Assembly (NCBI RefSeq): GCF_946479755.1
Contig: NZ_CAMLHC010000022.1
Location: 68,374 to 132,373, forward strand
Length of the DNA stretch: 64,000 nucleotides
Reading direction: 5' to 3'
Origin: an uncultured Chitinophaga sp.
Lineage (GTDB): Bacteria; Bacteroidota; Bacteroidia; Chitinophagales; Chitinophagaceae
The notes under the pieces are model-generated. The model ran no database searches, was not told the origin of the DNA, and saw only the letters and a program-made list of their open reading frames with translations. Both the position numbers and the translations under genes were made by a program. Shown in pieces: positions 53,529-62,618 of the stretch; the first letter of the stretch is position 1; the number at the start of each line of letters is the position of its first letter.

Positions 53529-54927
53529 GAAAAATTACACGTATTACGACTTCACGGTAAGCATCTGTAGCACCTGTCTGCGGCGTGTAGACGCGAAAGT
53601 GATCTTTGAAGACAACAAGGTTTTTATGGTAAAAACCTGCCCCACCCACGGCAGGGAAAAAGTGCTCATCGCCACCGACATCGACTATTATAAAAATACC
53701 CGCAACTATAATAAACCATCGGAAGCTCCGCTCAAAACCAATACTCGTACGCATTACGGCTGTCCGTATGACTGTGGCCTCTGCCACGATCATGAGCAGC
53801 ATTCCTGTCTTTCGGTGATTGAAGTAACGGACCGCTGTAACCTTACCTGCCCTACCTGCTACGCGATGTCTTCGCCGCATTACGGCCGTCACCGCACGCT
53901 GGAAGAGATAGAGCAGATGCTGGATATCATCGTTGCCAACGAAGGGCAGCCCGACGTAGTGCAGCTCAGCGGCGGGGAGCCGACGATCCATCCGCAGTTT
54001 TTCGAGATACTGGACATCGCCAAAAAGAAGCCTATTCGTCACCTGATGATCAATACCAATGGTATCCGTATTGCGAAGGATAAGGAGTTTACAGCCCGGC
54101 TGGCCACCTATATGCCCGATTTTGAGGTGTATCTGCAGTTCGACTCTTTCCGGCCGGAATCGCTGGAACGTATGCGGGGAAAAGATCTTACGGACACCAG
54201 GAAACAGGCGCTGGAGAATTTGAACGAGGTAAGCCTCAGCACTACGCTGGTGGTGACCTTACAGCGGGGCGTGAATGAAGATGAGATAGGCAGCATCATC
54301 GAGTATGCCCTGCAGCAACCCTGTGTGAGGGGCGTTACCTTTCAGCCGGTACAGGTAGCCGGCCGCACAGACGATTTTGATCCGGGTACTGACCGTATAA
54401 CGTTAACGGAAGTACGTCAACGTATACTGGAACAGTCTCCGATCTTCAACGCCCATGATATCATCCCGGTACCGTGTAACCCGGATGCGCTGGCCATGGC
54501 CTATGCGCTGAAGATTGACGGTAAAGTATTTCCGCTCACGCGTTTTGTGGACCCGGCGGTGCTGCTTAACAACAGTAAAAACACCATTGTATACGAGCAG
54601 GACGAGAAGCTGCATCAGCATGTGCTGAAAATATTCAGTACCGGCATTTCCACAGATGCGGCGGTCTGCGATATGCAGTCGCTCTTGTGCTGCCTGCCGC
54701 AGGTACAGGCGCCCGGACTGGATTACAACAATCTTTTCCGGATCGTGATCATGCGGTTTCTCGACGCCTATGATTTCGATGTGCGCGCTATCAAGAAGTC
54801 CTGCGTGCATATTGTGCATAAAGACGGCCGGATTATTCCGTTTGAAACCATGAACCTGTTCTACAGGGATGATAAAGAGGAATACCTGAAAACATTACAG
54901 GGAGAAAGAGCATCTGTTCAGTTATAA
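53521..54927 (+). CDS. radical SAM enzyme with Tes/MJ0619-like multi-cluster architecture
   Basis: A 468-residue protein. Cysteine layout: N-terminal C16xxC19 with C40PxH43 (rubredoxin-like, then Gly), C81xxxC85xxC88 (GCPYDCGLC), the radical SAM motif C106xxxC110xxC113 (RCNLTCPTC), SGGEP for SAM binding, and C-terminal Cys in VPCNP, CDMQSLLCC and KKSC. The archaeal tetraether synthase Tes (MJ0619) has this plan: a rubredoxin-like site, radical SAM cluster and auxiliary clusters, and joins lipid tails by C-C bonds. The upstream gene is an Lgt-like lipid transferase (8-nt overlap) and two small membrane proteins follow. A role in membrane lipid modification is inferred; the product is unknown. 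Start at 53521 follows the overlap; an in-frame ATG at 53509 is less likely. Confidence 0.85.
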   Translation: MPEKNYTYYDFTVSICSTCLRRVDAKVIFEDNKVFMVKTCPTHGREKVLIATDIDYYKNTRNYNKPSEAPLKTNTRTHYGCPYDCGLCHDHEQHSCLSVIEVTDRCNLTCPTCYAMSSPHYGRHRTLEEIEQMLDIIVANEGQPDVVQLSGGEPTIHPQFFEILDIAKKKPIRHLMINTNGIRIAKDKEFTARLATYMPDFEVYLQFDSFRPESLERMRGKDLTDTRKQALENLNEVSLSTTLVVTLQRGVNEDEIGSIIEYALQQPCVRGVTFQPVQVAGRTDDFDPGTDRITLTEVRQRILEQSPIFNAHDIIPVPCNPDALAMAYALKIDGKVFPLTRFVDPAVLLNNSKNTIVYEQDEKLHQHVLKIFSTGISTDAAVCDMQSLLCCLPQVQAPGLDYNNLFRIVIMRFLDAYDFDVRAIKKSCVHIVHKDGRIIPFETMNLFYRDDKEEYLKTLQGERASVQL

Positions 54928-54936
54928 ACATCGCAT

Positions 54937-55200
54937 ATGAAACCTTTTGTTAGTAAACTATTGTGGTTGCTGGGGGTGCCGCTGGTACTGGGATTGGCAA
55001 TGCTGGCGGGTGGTGAAGAAGGACTTATGAGTGCTGGTTTGATGTTAATGTTCCTTATGCCGGCCTACCTGGTGATCGGCTGTCTGCTGGCGATCTTCTC
55101 CAAGGCCAATGCGGAAACAGGCAAAGCTATGGTACTGGCTGCCGGCGTGATACTGGTGGTGGGCTTGTCCACCTGCGGTATCATCCTCGCGTCGATGTAA
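54937..55200 (+). CDS. small membrane protein of the radical SAM operon
   Basis: An 87-residue protein with about three hydrophobic segments (LLWLLGVPLVLGLAMLAGG, AGLMLMFLMPAYLVIGCLLAI, MVLAAGVILVVGLSTCGIIL). It lies 9 nt after the radical SAM gene and 18 nt before a similar small membrane protein gene. I recognise no family. It may be a membrane anchor or partner for the lipid-acting enzymes upstream. Confidence 0.65.
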   Translation: MKPFVSKLLWLLGVPLVLGLAMLAGGEEGLMSAGLMLMFLMPAYLVIGCLLAIFSKANAETGKAMVLAAGVILVVGLSTCGIILASM

Positions 55201-55218
55201 CGTTTGCAGATCAAATCC

Positions 55219-55482
55219 ATGCTTATGCGCAACTTCAGATGGAAGACGGCTTATCTCACTGCGGTCCCGCTGCTGATTTTTTTCATTGCACTGGCTATCG
55301 GCAGGGGCGATAACCTGGATACGGCGGGCATCCTGCTGGGACTGCTGGTGGTGGCCTATGGTATCGTGGGTGTCATGCTGCTGATAGCGGAGGACAAGGA
55401 AGAGGGGCTGGCGTTATTGCTATCGGGGTTTCTGATCATGCTGGTGGCGTTTATTACCGGGTGGATTATTTTAAGTATGTAA
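55219..55482 (+). CDS. second small membrane protein of the operon
   Basis: About 87 residues from the ATG at 55219; a TTG at 55204 would add five residues. Three hydrophobic segments (TAVPLLIFFIALAIG, AGILLGLLVVAYGIVGVMLLI, LALLLSGFLIMLVAFITGWIIL) in the same layout as the gene just before it, so the pair looks like an old tandem duplication. Function unknown. It ends the operon: a bidirectional terminator follows at 55501. Confidence 0.65.
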   Translation: MLMRNFRWKTAYLTAVPLLIFFIALAIGRGDNLDTAGILLGLLVVAYGIVGVMLLIAEDKEEGLALLLSGFLIMLVAFITGWIILSM

Positions 55483-55500
55483 ATGAGCCACGCATTATAG

Positions 55501-55536
55501 AAAAGCGCGCAGGGCAGGTGCCTTGCGCGCTTTTTT
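55501..55536. terminator. bidirectional terminator between the radical SAM operon and leuS
   Basis: 11-bp stem (AAAAGCGCGCA, 55501-55511, with 55524-55534) flanked by A residues on the left arm and six T residues on the right, serving both convergent units. Confidence 0.75.
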
Positions 55537-55558
55537 ATGATGACGGATGATTTCGTGG

Positions 55559-58324
55559 TTATATCACCACGTTGATCATTCTGCCTTTTACGATGATCAC
55601 TTTTTTCGGTTGTTTGCCTTCGAGCCATTTCTGTACTACCTCGCTGGCCAGCACTTCTTTCTCAAGGGCGCTGTTGTCTGCATCCAGTGGCAGGCCCATT
55701 TCAGTGCGGGTTTTACCGTTTACCGCGATGGGATAGTTGAAGGTGCTTTCTTTGGTAAAGCTTTCATCATATACCGGGTAGGCGGCGTCCAGGATGCTGG
55801 TGGTATTGCCCAGCAGGTGCCACAGTTCTTCCGCAAAGTGCGGCGCATAAGGAGTAAGCAATATCAGTACCGGCTCCAGCACTGCACGTTTGTGGCATTT
55901 CAGGGTGGCCAGTTCGTTTACACAAATCATAAACTGGCTCACGGCGGTATTATAGGAGAAGCTGTTGGTGTCGCCATCAATTTTGTGGATGGTTTTGTGC
56001 AATATTTTCAGCTCTTCCGGCGTAGGGGCATCGTTGTTAACGATGAGACCTTTGTTTTCGTCCGCAAAGAGACGCCACAGTTTCTTGAGGAAACGGTGTA
56101 CTCCTTCAATGCCTTTGGTGTCCCATGGTTTGGACTGCTCTACCGGTCCGAGGAACATTTCGTACATGCGGAAGGTATCGGCACCGAATTTATTCACCAG
56201 GTCGTTCGGGTTCACGGTGTTGAACAGGCGTTTGCTCATTTTTTCCAACAGCACGCCACAGATGTATTTTCCGTCTTCCAGGATGAAGGTGGCTTCTGCG
56301 TAGTCAGATTTCCATTTTTTGAAAGCTTCGGTATCCAGTTCCACGCCGTCTACGATGTTTACGTCGACATGCAGCGGATCTGTTTCGTACTGGTCTTTCA
56401 GGCCATGGGAGACAAACTGATGGGTGCCGCGGATACGGTATACCAGTCTGGAGCTGCCGCCGATCATACCCTGATTGATCAGGGATTTGAAGGGTTCATC
56501 GAAGCCGATATGGCCCAGGTCATAGAGGGCTTTGGTCCACATGCGGGAGTAAAGCAGGTGACCTACGGCGTGTTCGGTACCGCCTACATACACATCCACC
56601 TGGTTCCAGTAGTCTGTGGCTTTACGGTCGGCAAAGGTGGCGCTGTTGTGCGGGTCCATATAACGCAGGAAGTACCAGCTGCTGCCGGCGTAGCCGGGCA
56701 TGGTGTTGGTTTCGCGTTTTACGTCCGGTGCCACGTTGACCCAGTCGGTGATATTGGCCAGGGGGCCTTCACCTTCTTCTCCTGGTTTGTATTGGTCTAC
56801 GTGCGGCAGTTCCAGCGGGAGGTCTTTTTCCTCCAGCGGATAGGCCACGCCGTCTTTAAACACGATCGGGAAGGGTTCGCCCCAATAGCGCTGGCGGCTG
56901 AAGCCGGCGTCGCGCATTTTGAAGTTGATCTGGCGTTTGCCGATCTTCATCTCTTCCATTTTGTTGATCACCGCGTCCATGGCTGATCTCATGTCCATGC
57001 CATCGAGGAAGCCGCTGTTTTGCAGGGTGGCGTCCTTGGTGGGATTGGCTTCTTCGCCGTTGAACGCATCCCCGATGATATTGGTGATGGGGATATTGAA
57101 GTGGCGCGCGAAGCTGAAGTCACGCTGGTCGCCGCAGGGCACGGCCATAACGGCGCCGGTGCCGTAGCCGGCCAGCACGTATTCCGCGGTCCATACCGGT
57201 ATTTCGCGGCCGTTGAACGGGTTAATGGCGTATGCGCCGGTAAAGCAGCCGGTGATTTGTTTTACGTCTGCCATACGTTCCCTTTCGGAGCGGCTTTGTA
57301 CGTATTCGAGGTATTTTTCCACCTCCGCTTTTTGCGCGGCGGTAGTGATTTGTTGTACCAGCTCATGTTCCGGTGCGATCACGATGAAGTCCACCCCGAA
57401 GATGGTGTCCGGGCGGGTGGTGTATACTTCGATGCGGTGACCGGACCCTTTGAGGGAGAAGGCGAGTTCCGCGCCCTGGCTTTTGCCGATCCAGTTGCGC
57501 TGCATTTCCTTCATGGCATCGCTGAAGTTAACCGTTTCGAGGCCTGTCAGCAGGCGGTCGGCGTATTCCGTGATGCGCAGGAACCACTGGCGCATTTTCT
57601 TTTTCACGACGGGGAAGCCGCCGCGTTCGCTCACACCGTTAATCACTTCGTCGTTGGCCAGTACGGTGCCCAGGGCAGCGCACCAGTTCACTTCGGCGTA
57701 GTCGAGGAAGGCGAGGCGGTACTGCATGAGTACTTCCCGTTGTTCTTTTTCGGAGTAGCTTTTCCATTCGGCAGCGGTGAAAGTCCGCTGACGGTCGCCG
57801 GGACAGGCGTGGCGGCTGTTGCCCTCCTGTTCGAAGATGGCCGTCAGCGTGCTGATGGGCTCCGCTTTTGCATTGAGGCGGTTGTACCAGCTTTCAAACA
57901 GCTGCAGGAAAATCCACTGTGTCCATTTATAGTAAGCCGGATCGCTGGTGTTCACCTCGCGGTCCCAGTCATAACAAAAGCCGATATTGTCCAGCTGTTC
58001 CCGGAACGCCTTGATATTCTGGGCGGTGGTCACAGCGGGGTGCTGGCCGGTTTCCAGGGCGTATTGCTCCGCCGGCAGGCCGAAGGCGTCGTATCCCATA
58101 GGATGCAGTACGTTAAAGCCTTTTAGCCTTTTATAGCGGGAGTAGATGTCCGTTGCAATATAACCCAGCGGGTGGCCAACATGCAGGCCGGCCCCGGAGG
58201 GGTAGGGGAACATGTCCAGCACGTAACATTTGGGCCTGGGGCTGTCATTGCTTACTTTATAAGCGTGGGACTCCTTCCATTGCTGCTGCCATTTTTTTTC
58301 GATTGCCCTGAAATTGTATTCCAT
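55559..58324 (-). CDS. leuS: leucyl-tRNA synthetase
   Basis: A 921-residue class I synthetase that charges tRNA-Leu and edits mischarged tRNA in its CP1 domain. N-terminal PYPSGAGLHVGHPLGY (HIGH motif as HVGH); editing domain with VYTTRPDTIFGVDF and the later TGAVMAVPCGDQRD; KMSKR near residue 690 in place of KMSKS; C-terminal anticodon-binding helices. The length is a little above the bacterial average. It is convergent with the radical SAM operon and divergent from ftsX. Confidence 0.97.
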   Translation of the reverse strand: MEYNFRAIEKKWQQQWKESHAYKVSNDSPRPKCYVLDMFPYPSGAGLHVGHPLGYIATDIYSRYKRLKGFNVLHPMGYDAFGLPAEQYALETGQHPAVTTAQNIKAFREQLDNIGFCYDWDREVNTSDPAYYKWTQWIFLQLFESWYNRLNAKAEPISTLTAIFEQEGNSRHACPGDRQRTFTAAEWKSYSEKEQREVLMQYRLAFLDYAEVNWCAALGTVLANDEVINGVSERGGFPVVKKKMRQWFLRITEYADRLLTGLETVNFSDAMKEMQRNWIGKSQGAELAFSLKGSGHRIEVYTTRPDTIFGVDFIVIAPEHELVQQITTAAQKAEVEKYLEYVQSRSERERMADVKQITGCFTGAYAINPFNGREIPVWTAEYVLAGYGTGAVMAVPCGDQRDFSFARHFNIPITNIIGDAFNGEEANPTKDATLQNSGFLDGMDMRSAMDAVINKMEEMKIGKRQINFKMRDAGFSRQRYWGEPFPIVFKDGVAYPLEEKDLPLELPHVDQYKPGEEGEGPLANITDWVNVAPDVKRETNTMPGYAGSSWYFLRYMDPHNSATFADRKATDYWNQVDVYVGGTEHAVGHLLYSRMWTKALYDLGHIGFDEPFKSLINQGMIGGSSRLVYRIRGTHQFVSHGLKDQYETDPLHVDVNIVDGVELDTEAFKKWKSDYAEATFILEDGKYICGVLLEKMSKRLFNTVNPNDLVNKFGADTFRMYEMFLGPVEQSKPWDTKGIEGVHRFLKKLWRLFADENKGLIVNNDAPTPEELKILHKTIHKIDGDTNSFSYNTAVSQFMICVNELATLKCHKRAVLEPVLILLTPYAPHFAEELWHLLGNTTSILDAAYPVYDESFTKESTFNYPIAVNGKTRTEMGLPLDADNSALEKEVLASEVVQKWLEGKQPKKVIIVKGRMINVVI

Positions 58325-58587
58325 ATCTCAATGTAGATGAACGGTAACTGTCCGGATATAAACAATACATCCGGTCTTTACCGCGTTATCAGTTATAAAT
58401 TTATAAACCGGTTGATGCCGTTTCGGCAAAATAATGTTAAAAATATTAATACAGCAATGACATCCCCCAACATCTTTATATATTGCCGTTTTCTTAACAT
58501 ATATTATAGCCAGTGACAGGTTGGACTGGCAAAATTAAACACATAACTACTAATTTTTATTATTTTCGCCGATAAACTGCAAGATTA

Positions 58588-59460
58588 ATGGCGCAATCCG
58601 GGAAATCATCAGCAAAAAAGTCTAAACCGTCCTATATCTACTCCATCATCGGGGTAGCGCTGGTATTGTTTTCATTGGGAACCCTGGGTCTGGTGGTCAT
58701 CCATGCCAGCAAGCTCAGCAAGTATTTCAAGGAAAACATTGAAATTCAGGTGATTCTGAGAGATAATGTGAAAGAGAACCAGGCGACGGCCCTGCGCGAC
58801 TCCATTGCACACAAACCGTATATCAAATCCATCGAATACGTATCGAAAGATGTGGCGGCAGAGCGCTTTAAGAAAGACTTCGGCGAGGATTTCATCCAGC
58901 TGCTGCAGTACAATCCGCTGTATGCCAGCATCAATATCAAGGCCAACGCCAATTATGTGAACACCGACAGCCTGAAGGTCATCGAGAACAATCTCACGCA
59001 GCAGAACATCGTACGGGAAATATCCTATCAGCGCAGCCTGGTGCAGAAACTGAATGAAAACGTGAATAAAATAGGGATGGTGATCCTCATTATCAGCTGC
59101 CTGCTGGCGCTGGTGGTCATCTTCCTGATCGATAATACCATCCGCCTGGCGATGTTCAGCAACCGTTTCCTGATCAAAACCATGCAGATGGTGGGCGCTA
59201 CCCGCTGGTTCATCGCCAAACCATTCGATCTCCGCAGCATTGCCAATGGCGCTATCAGTGCGCTCATTGCCATCGCCGGCCTGCTGGGCATCCTGTCCTT
59301 TGCAGACAAAGCACTGCCGGAGCTGAACGGATTACGCGACAACCTGATGATCGCCCTGCTTTTCCTTGGCATGATCGTCGTAGGAATCGCTATCTCCCTG
59401 TTCAGTACCCACCGCTCCGTGATGAAATACCTGCGGCTGAAACTGGACGATCTTTATTAA
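58588..59460 (+). CDS. ftsX: cell division permease-like protein FtsX
   Basis: A 290-residue protein with a cytoplasmic Lys/Ser-rich start, one membrane helix (IYSIIGVALVLFSLGTLGLVVIH), a periplasmic domain of about 120 residues, then three further helices. This is the FtsX layout; with the ATPase FtsE it signals to peptidoglycan hydrolases during division. ftsE is not adjacent. The following genes DUF3098 and uppP form a conserved Bacteroidota group. Confidence 0.9.
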   Translation: MAQSGKSSAKKSKPSYIYSIIGVALVLFSLGTLGLVVIHASKLSKYFKENIEIQVILRDNVKENQATALRDSIAHKPYIKSIEYVSKDVAAERFKKDFGEDFIQLLQYNPLYASINIKANANYVNTDSLKVIENNLTQQNIVREISYQRSLVQKLNENVNKIGMVILIISCLLALVVIFLIDNTIRLAMFSNRFLIKTMQMVGATRWFIAKPFDLRSIANGAISALIAIAGLLGILSFADKALPELNGLRDNLMIALLFLGMIVVGIAISLFSTHRSVMKYLRLKLDDLY

Positions 59461-59488
59461 TGCAACATCATCTTAACCAATAAACACT

Positions 59489-59770
59489 ATGGCTAAAGAA
59501 ACGCTCAGATCAACTGTGACAAAAGATACCCAGGTGACCGACAGCCGGCCTATCTTTCCTAAAGAAAACTACAAATTCATGCTGGCAGGCATTGTGGTCA
59601 TCGTTATCGGGTTCCTCCTCATGATGGGTGGCAACAGTAACGACCCCAACGCATTCGACCCGAATGAAGTATACAGCTTCCGCCGCATCACACTGGCACC
59701 AATTGTCATCGTGCTGGGACTGCTGATTGAAGTGTATGCTATCATGGCCCGCCCCAAAACGAAAGAGTAA
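59489..59770 (+). CDS. DUF3098 family small membrane protein
   Basis: A 93-residue protein with a soluble N-terminus and two membrane helices (KFMLAGIVVIVIGFLLMMGG; LAPIVIVLGLLIEVYAIMA) separated by a loop containing NSNDPNAFDPNEVYSFRRIT, the DUF3098 pattern. It is nearly always found next to ftsX in Bacteroidota, as here (28-nt gap), and is probably an accessory to FtsX or division; no function is proven. Confidence 0.88.
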   Translation: MAKETLRSTVTKDTQVTDSRPIFPKENYKFMLAGIVVIVIGFLLMMGGNSNDPNAFDPNEVYSFRRITLAPIVIVLGLLIEVYAIMARPKTKE

Positions 59771-59796
59771 GTTTGAGCCAACGATCATATTATGAC

Positions 59797-59823
59797 AGCG
59801 ATGATGCCCTCATCGCTTTTTTT
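59797..59823 (+). terminator. terminator between DUF3098 and uppP
   Basis: 8-bp stem AGCGATGA (59797-59804) with 59810-59817, five-base loop and a T-run. It lies 27 nt before the uppP ATG, so uppP may depend on read-through or its own weak promoter (TACTTGTT, just upstream). Confidence 0.65.
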
Positions 59824-59849
59824 ATCACATTTTAACCATACTTGTTTTA

Positions 59850-60644
59850 ATGAACTTCTTCCATGCCATCATTATTGCCATTGTGGAAGGGCTGACGGAA
59901 TTCCTGCCCATTTCCTCCACAGGGCATATGATCATTGCCAGCTCCCTGTTGGGTATTAAAGACGATGAATTTACCAAACTGTTTGAAGTAGTGATACAGC
60001 TGGGCGCTATCCTGGCCGTTGTGGTATTGTACTGGCGAAAATTCCTTGTTTTCGATAAAAACAGGTTCAATTTCTACCTTAAACTGGTGGTAGCGGTGAT
60101 CCCCGCCCTCATTGCCGGTTACCTCTTCAGCGATAAAATAGACCAGCTGCTGGAAAGCCCGCTTACCGTAGGTATCACCCTGCTGCTGGGAGGCGTCGTG
60201 CTGCTGTTTGTAGACAATTGGTTCCAGAAGCCTACAATCGATACCGACGAAAAAATGAGTATGTTCACCGCCCTGCGGATCGGTTTCTTCCAGTGCCTGG
60301 CGCTGATACCGGGTGTAAGCCGCAGCGCCGCCACCATCATCGGCGGTATGCAGCAGAAGCTCACCCGCAGCCAGGCAGCCGAGTTCTCCTTTTTCCTGGC
60401 CGTGCCTACCATGGCTGCCGCCACCGGCTACAAACTGCTCAAAGGCAGGGAACTGCTGATGGCGCATCCGGAAAACCTGAAACTGCTGCTGGTAGGTAAT
60501 ATCGTGGCTTTCATCGTGGCGATGGCCGCTATTAAATTCTTCATCGGTACCCTGAAAAAATACGGGTTCAGGATGTGGGGCTATTACCGCATCATTGTTG
60601 GCGCTATTATCATTGCCGCCATCCTGATGGGAAAACAATTATGA
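59850..60644 (+). CDS. uppP: undecaprenyl-diphosphatase UppP (BacA)
   Basis: A 264-residue membrane enzyme with about seven or eight helices. It dephosphorylates undecaprenyl pyrophosphate so that the lipid carrier of cell-wall synthesis can be recycled; overproduction gives bacitracin resistance. Catalytic motifs are complete: [15 protein letters not shown] near the N-terminus and [10 protein letters not shown] near residue 153. Its place after ftsX and DUF3098 is the usual Bacteroidota order. Confidence 0.95.
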   Translation: MNFFHAIIIAIVEGLTEFLPISSTGHMIIASSLLGIKDDEFTKLFEVVIQLGAILAVVVLYWRKFLVFDKNRFNFYLKLVVAVIPALIAGYLFSDKIDQLLESPLTVGITLLLGGVVLLFVDNWFQKPTIDTDEKMSMFTALRIGFFQCLALIPGVSRSAATIIGGMQQKLTRSQAAEFSFFLAVPTMAAATGYKLLKGRELLMAHPENLKLLLVGNIVAFIVAMAAIKFFIGTLKKYGFRMWGYYRIIVGAIIIAAILMGKQL

Positions 60645-60701
60645 TTTAATCCCGTTTTTCCGTGCTGAAGCCCCGGGAAACGTTGGGATAGCACGCTATA
60701 A

Positions 60702-60743
60702 AACAAAGCGCCGATGATATGACATCATCGGCGCTTCGTTTTA
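60702..60743. terminator. bidirectional terminator between uppP and ald
   Basis: 17-bp stem with one mismatch (arms 60702-60718 and 60724-60740), A residues before and T residues after, serving both convergent genes. Confidence 0.8.
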
Positions 60744-60792
60744 TTAACAGCTTCGCTCATCGGCGAAATCAGTAAAATCATGATCATCTCAG

Positions 60793-62010
60793 TTACCCTT
60801 TGACCGCCAGTAGTAGCTCCAGGTCCGTGTATTTGAGTTTGAATTTTTCGCTGAGGTGGTAGTTGGTCAGCGCGCCTTTATAGAGATAAATTCCGTTCCT
60901 TACGCCGCGTTTGATCCATACCAGGTTTTCGAAACCGCCGTCGTCGGCAGCTTCCACCAGCAGCGGCATCAGCACGTTGCTGATCGCTTCGGAGGCGGTG
61001 CGGGCAAAGCCGGACGGGATATTGGGAACACAGTAATGTACCACGTCGTATTTTTTGAAAACCGGGTTTTCGTGGCTGGTGATCTCTGATGTTTCGAAAC
61101 AGCCGCCACGGTCGATGCTCACGTCCACAATAACGGAACCGGCTTTCATGTTGCTGACCATCGCTTCTGTGACCACGATAGGCGTACGGCCGCTCTGGGA
61201 GGAGAGGGCGCCCACTGCCACATCGGCATTGCGTAATTGTTCCGCCAGTACCTTGGGCTGTATTACAGACGTAAATACGCGTACCCCTATATTGTTCTGC
61301 AGCCTTTTCAGCTTGTAGATATTGTTGTCGAACACTTTAACGGAAGCGCCCAGCGCCATGGCGGTGCGCGCCGCAAATTCACCTACAATGCCGGCCCCGA
61401 TGATCACCACTTTGGTAGGAGGGATACCGGTAATGCCGCCCAGCAGGATGCCTTTGCCCCTGTTGCCATTGCTCAGGTACTGCCCGGCAATGAGCATCAC
61501 TGCCCCGCCGGCAATTTCACTCATAGCCCTTACGATGGGATAGGTGCCGGCATCGTCTTTCAGATTTTCGAAAGACAACAGGGTGATGCGTTTGTCCATC
61601 ATCTTCTGTACCTGCGGCGCTTTCAGCGCGGCCAGGTGAATGGGGGAGATAACGATCTGGTGGGGATGTAAGAGTTCTATTTCCTCATCGTTCAGCGGTG
61701 CCGATTTAACGATGATCTCTGCCTTGAAGACTTCCCTTTTGTCGTACACGATTTCTGCGCCGGCCTCTGAATAGTCGGTGTCATAATAATGTGAACCGTC
61801 GCCGGCCTTGTGTTCCACCACGATATGATGTCCGTGTGCAGCCAGGATGCTAACCGCGTCGGGCGTCAGGGCAATCCGGTTTTCCTGGAAGGAGTTTTCT
61901 TTGGGTATACCGATAAATAAACGGGAATTTTTTTGTGGGATATCCAGCGTTTCTTCCAGAGGTGAATAAGTAAAGCCAGCACTCACTACAGGTTTTTGCC
62001 TTTGCTCCAT
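60793..62010 (-). CDS. ald: alanine dehydrogenase family protein
   Basis: A 405-residue protein with the alanine dehydrogenase/PNT N-domain (GIPKENSFQENRIALTPDAV, GHHIVVEHKAGDGSHYYDTDY) and NAD-binding domain (VVIIGAGIVGEFAARTAMALGA). Active-site residues of Ald are visible: Lys in IIVKSAP, His in SPIHLAA, and Asp in IVDVSIDRGGCFETS. It converts L-alanine to pyruvate and ammonia, or the reverse. The N-terminus is about 30 residues longer than in classical Ald, as in other Bacteroidota. A -7-like box (TATCTTTA on the minus strand, near 62048-62041) lies upstream. Confidence 0.88.
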   Translation of the reverse strand: MEQRQKPVVSAGFTYSPLEETLDIPQKNSRLFIGIPKENSFQENRIALTPDAVSILAAHGHHIVVEHKAGDGSHYYDTDYSEAGAEIVYDKREVFKAEIIVKSAPLNDEEIELLHPHQIVISPIHLAALKAPQVQKMMDKRITLLSFENLKDDAGTYPIVRAMSEIAGGAVMLIAGQYLSNGNRGKGILLGGITGIPPTKVVIIGAGIVGEFAARTAMALGASVKVFDNNIYKLKRLQNNIGVRVFTSVIQPKVLAEQLRNADVAVGALSSQSGRTPIVVTEAMVSNMKAGSVIVDVSIDRGGCFETSEITSHENPVFKKYDVVHYCVPNIPSGFARTASEAISNVLMPLLVEAADDGGFENLVWIKRGVRNGIYLYKGALTNYHLSEKFKLKYTDLELLLAVKG

Positions 62011-62050
62011 AAATCGGTCAATATTGTTTTTCTGTATTTGTAAAGATACA

Positions 62051-62488
62051 CTATTTGTCAGATGCGGAGATTTCGCGAAGTACCCTTTTTTGGTCGGGCA
62101 GCACCTCCAGCTGAAGGTGAATGGTATCGGGGGGCAGCAGGGGGGCCACTACGTCCGGCCATTCCACAAAACTGATGGCATTCTGGTAGAGGGTGTCCTC
62201 CACACCGGCGCTGATAGCGTCGTTTTCGTCTTTCAGCCGGTACAGGTCCAGGTGGTAGATCCGTTGTGGTTTTCCCTGCGCATCGAGGTAACCGTATTCA
62301 TTGATAATGGAAAAAGTGGGGCTGGCGGTGGCGTCGGCTACCCCTTTGGCCGCACATAAAGCTTTGATCATCGTGGTTTTACCGGCGCCCATGGGGCCGT
62401 TAAGCGTAAATACCTGTTTATCGCCAAAATAATCCCAGAACGCTCCGGCTACTTCCGGCAGCTGCTCCAGCGTAAATGTCCATTGCAT
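62051..62488 (-). CDS. tsaE: tRNA threonylcarbamoyladenosine biosynthesis ATPase TsaE
   Basis: A 145-residue P-loop ATPase that works with TsaB, TsaC and TsaD to make the t6A base in ANN-decoding tRNAs. Walker A is GPMGAGKTT; then SPTFSIINEYGY, YHLDLYRLKD (the family HxDxYR motif) and FVEWPD. The start ATG at 62488 is preferred: an upstream TTG at 62494 is inside the promoter box. The promoter box ends only 3 nt before the ATG, so the mRNA may be leaderless. It follows, divergently, the copper ATPase gene. Confidence 0.93.
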   Translation of the reverse strand: MQWTFTLEQLPEVAGAFWDYFGDKQVFTLNGPMGAGKTTMIKALCAAKGVADATASPTFSIINEYGYLDAQGKPQRIYHLDLYRLKDENDAISAGVEDTLYQNAISFVEWPDVVAPLLPPDTIHLQLEVLPDQKRVLREISASDK

Positions 62489-62491
62489 AGG

Positions 62492-62499
62492 CAAATGTA
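62492..62499 (-). promoter_or_regulatory. -7 box of tsaE, directly before the start codon
   Basis: Reads TACATTTG on the minus strand, an exact match, with only 3 nt (62489-62491) before the ATG. A transcript from it would start at or next to the AUG. Confidence 0.5.
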
Positions 62500-62573
62500 G
62501 CGATTTATGGCTGTTTTTTCAGGCGGCAGGGATATGTTAAATCTACACCCTGTTGCATTAATATTTGACTACC

Positions 62574-62592
62574 TTACCCCATCATGGGGTAA
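62574..62592. promoter_or_regulatory. CsoR-like palindromic operator of the copper ATPase gene
   Basis: TTACCCCATCATGGGGTAA is a perfect palindrome (9-bp arms around one C), 27 nt before the copA ATG. TACCCC...GGGGTA is the core form of CsoR/RcnR-type operators. A near-consensus -7 box (AATATTTG, 62560-62567) lies just upstream, so a bound repressor would cover the transcription start. The regulator gene is not seen in the window. Confidence 0.6.
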
Positions 62593-62618
62593 TTTTACAA
62601 CCGGAAAAAGGAAACACC

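Noticed and set aside
55547..56986. 479-codon open frame antisense to leuS, with a second long one at 57020-58126
   Set aside because: leuS is intact with all synthetase motifs on the other strand; the antisense translations show no domain or signal peptide.
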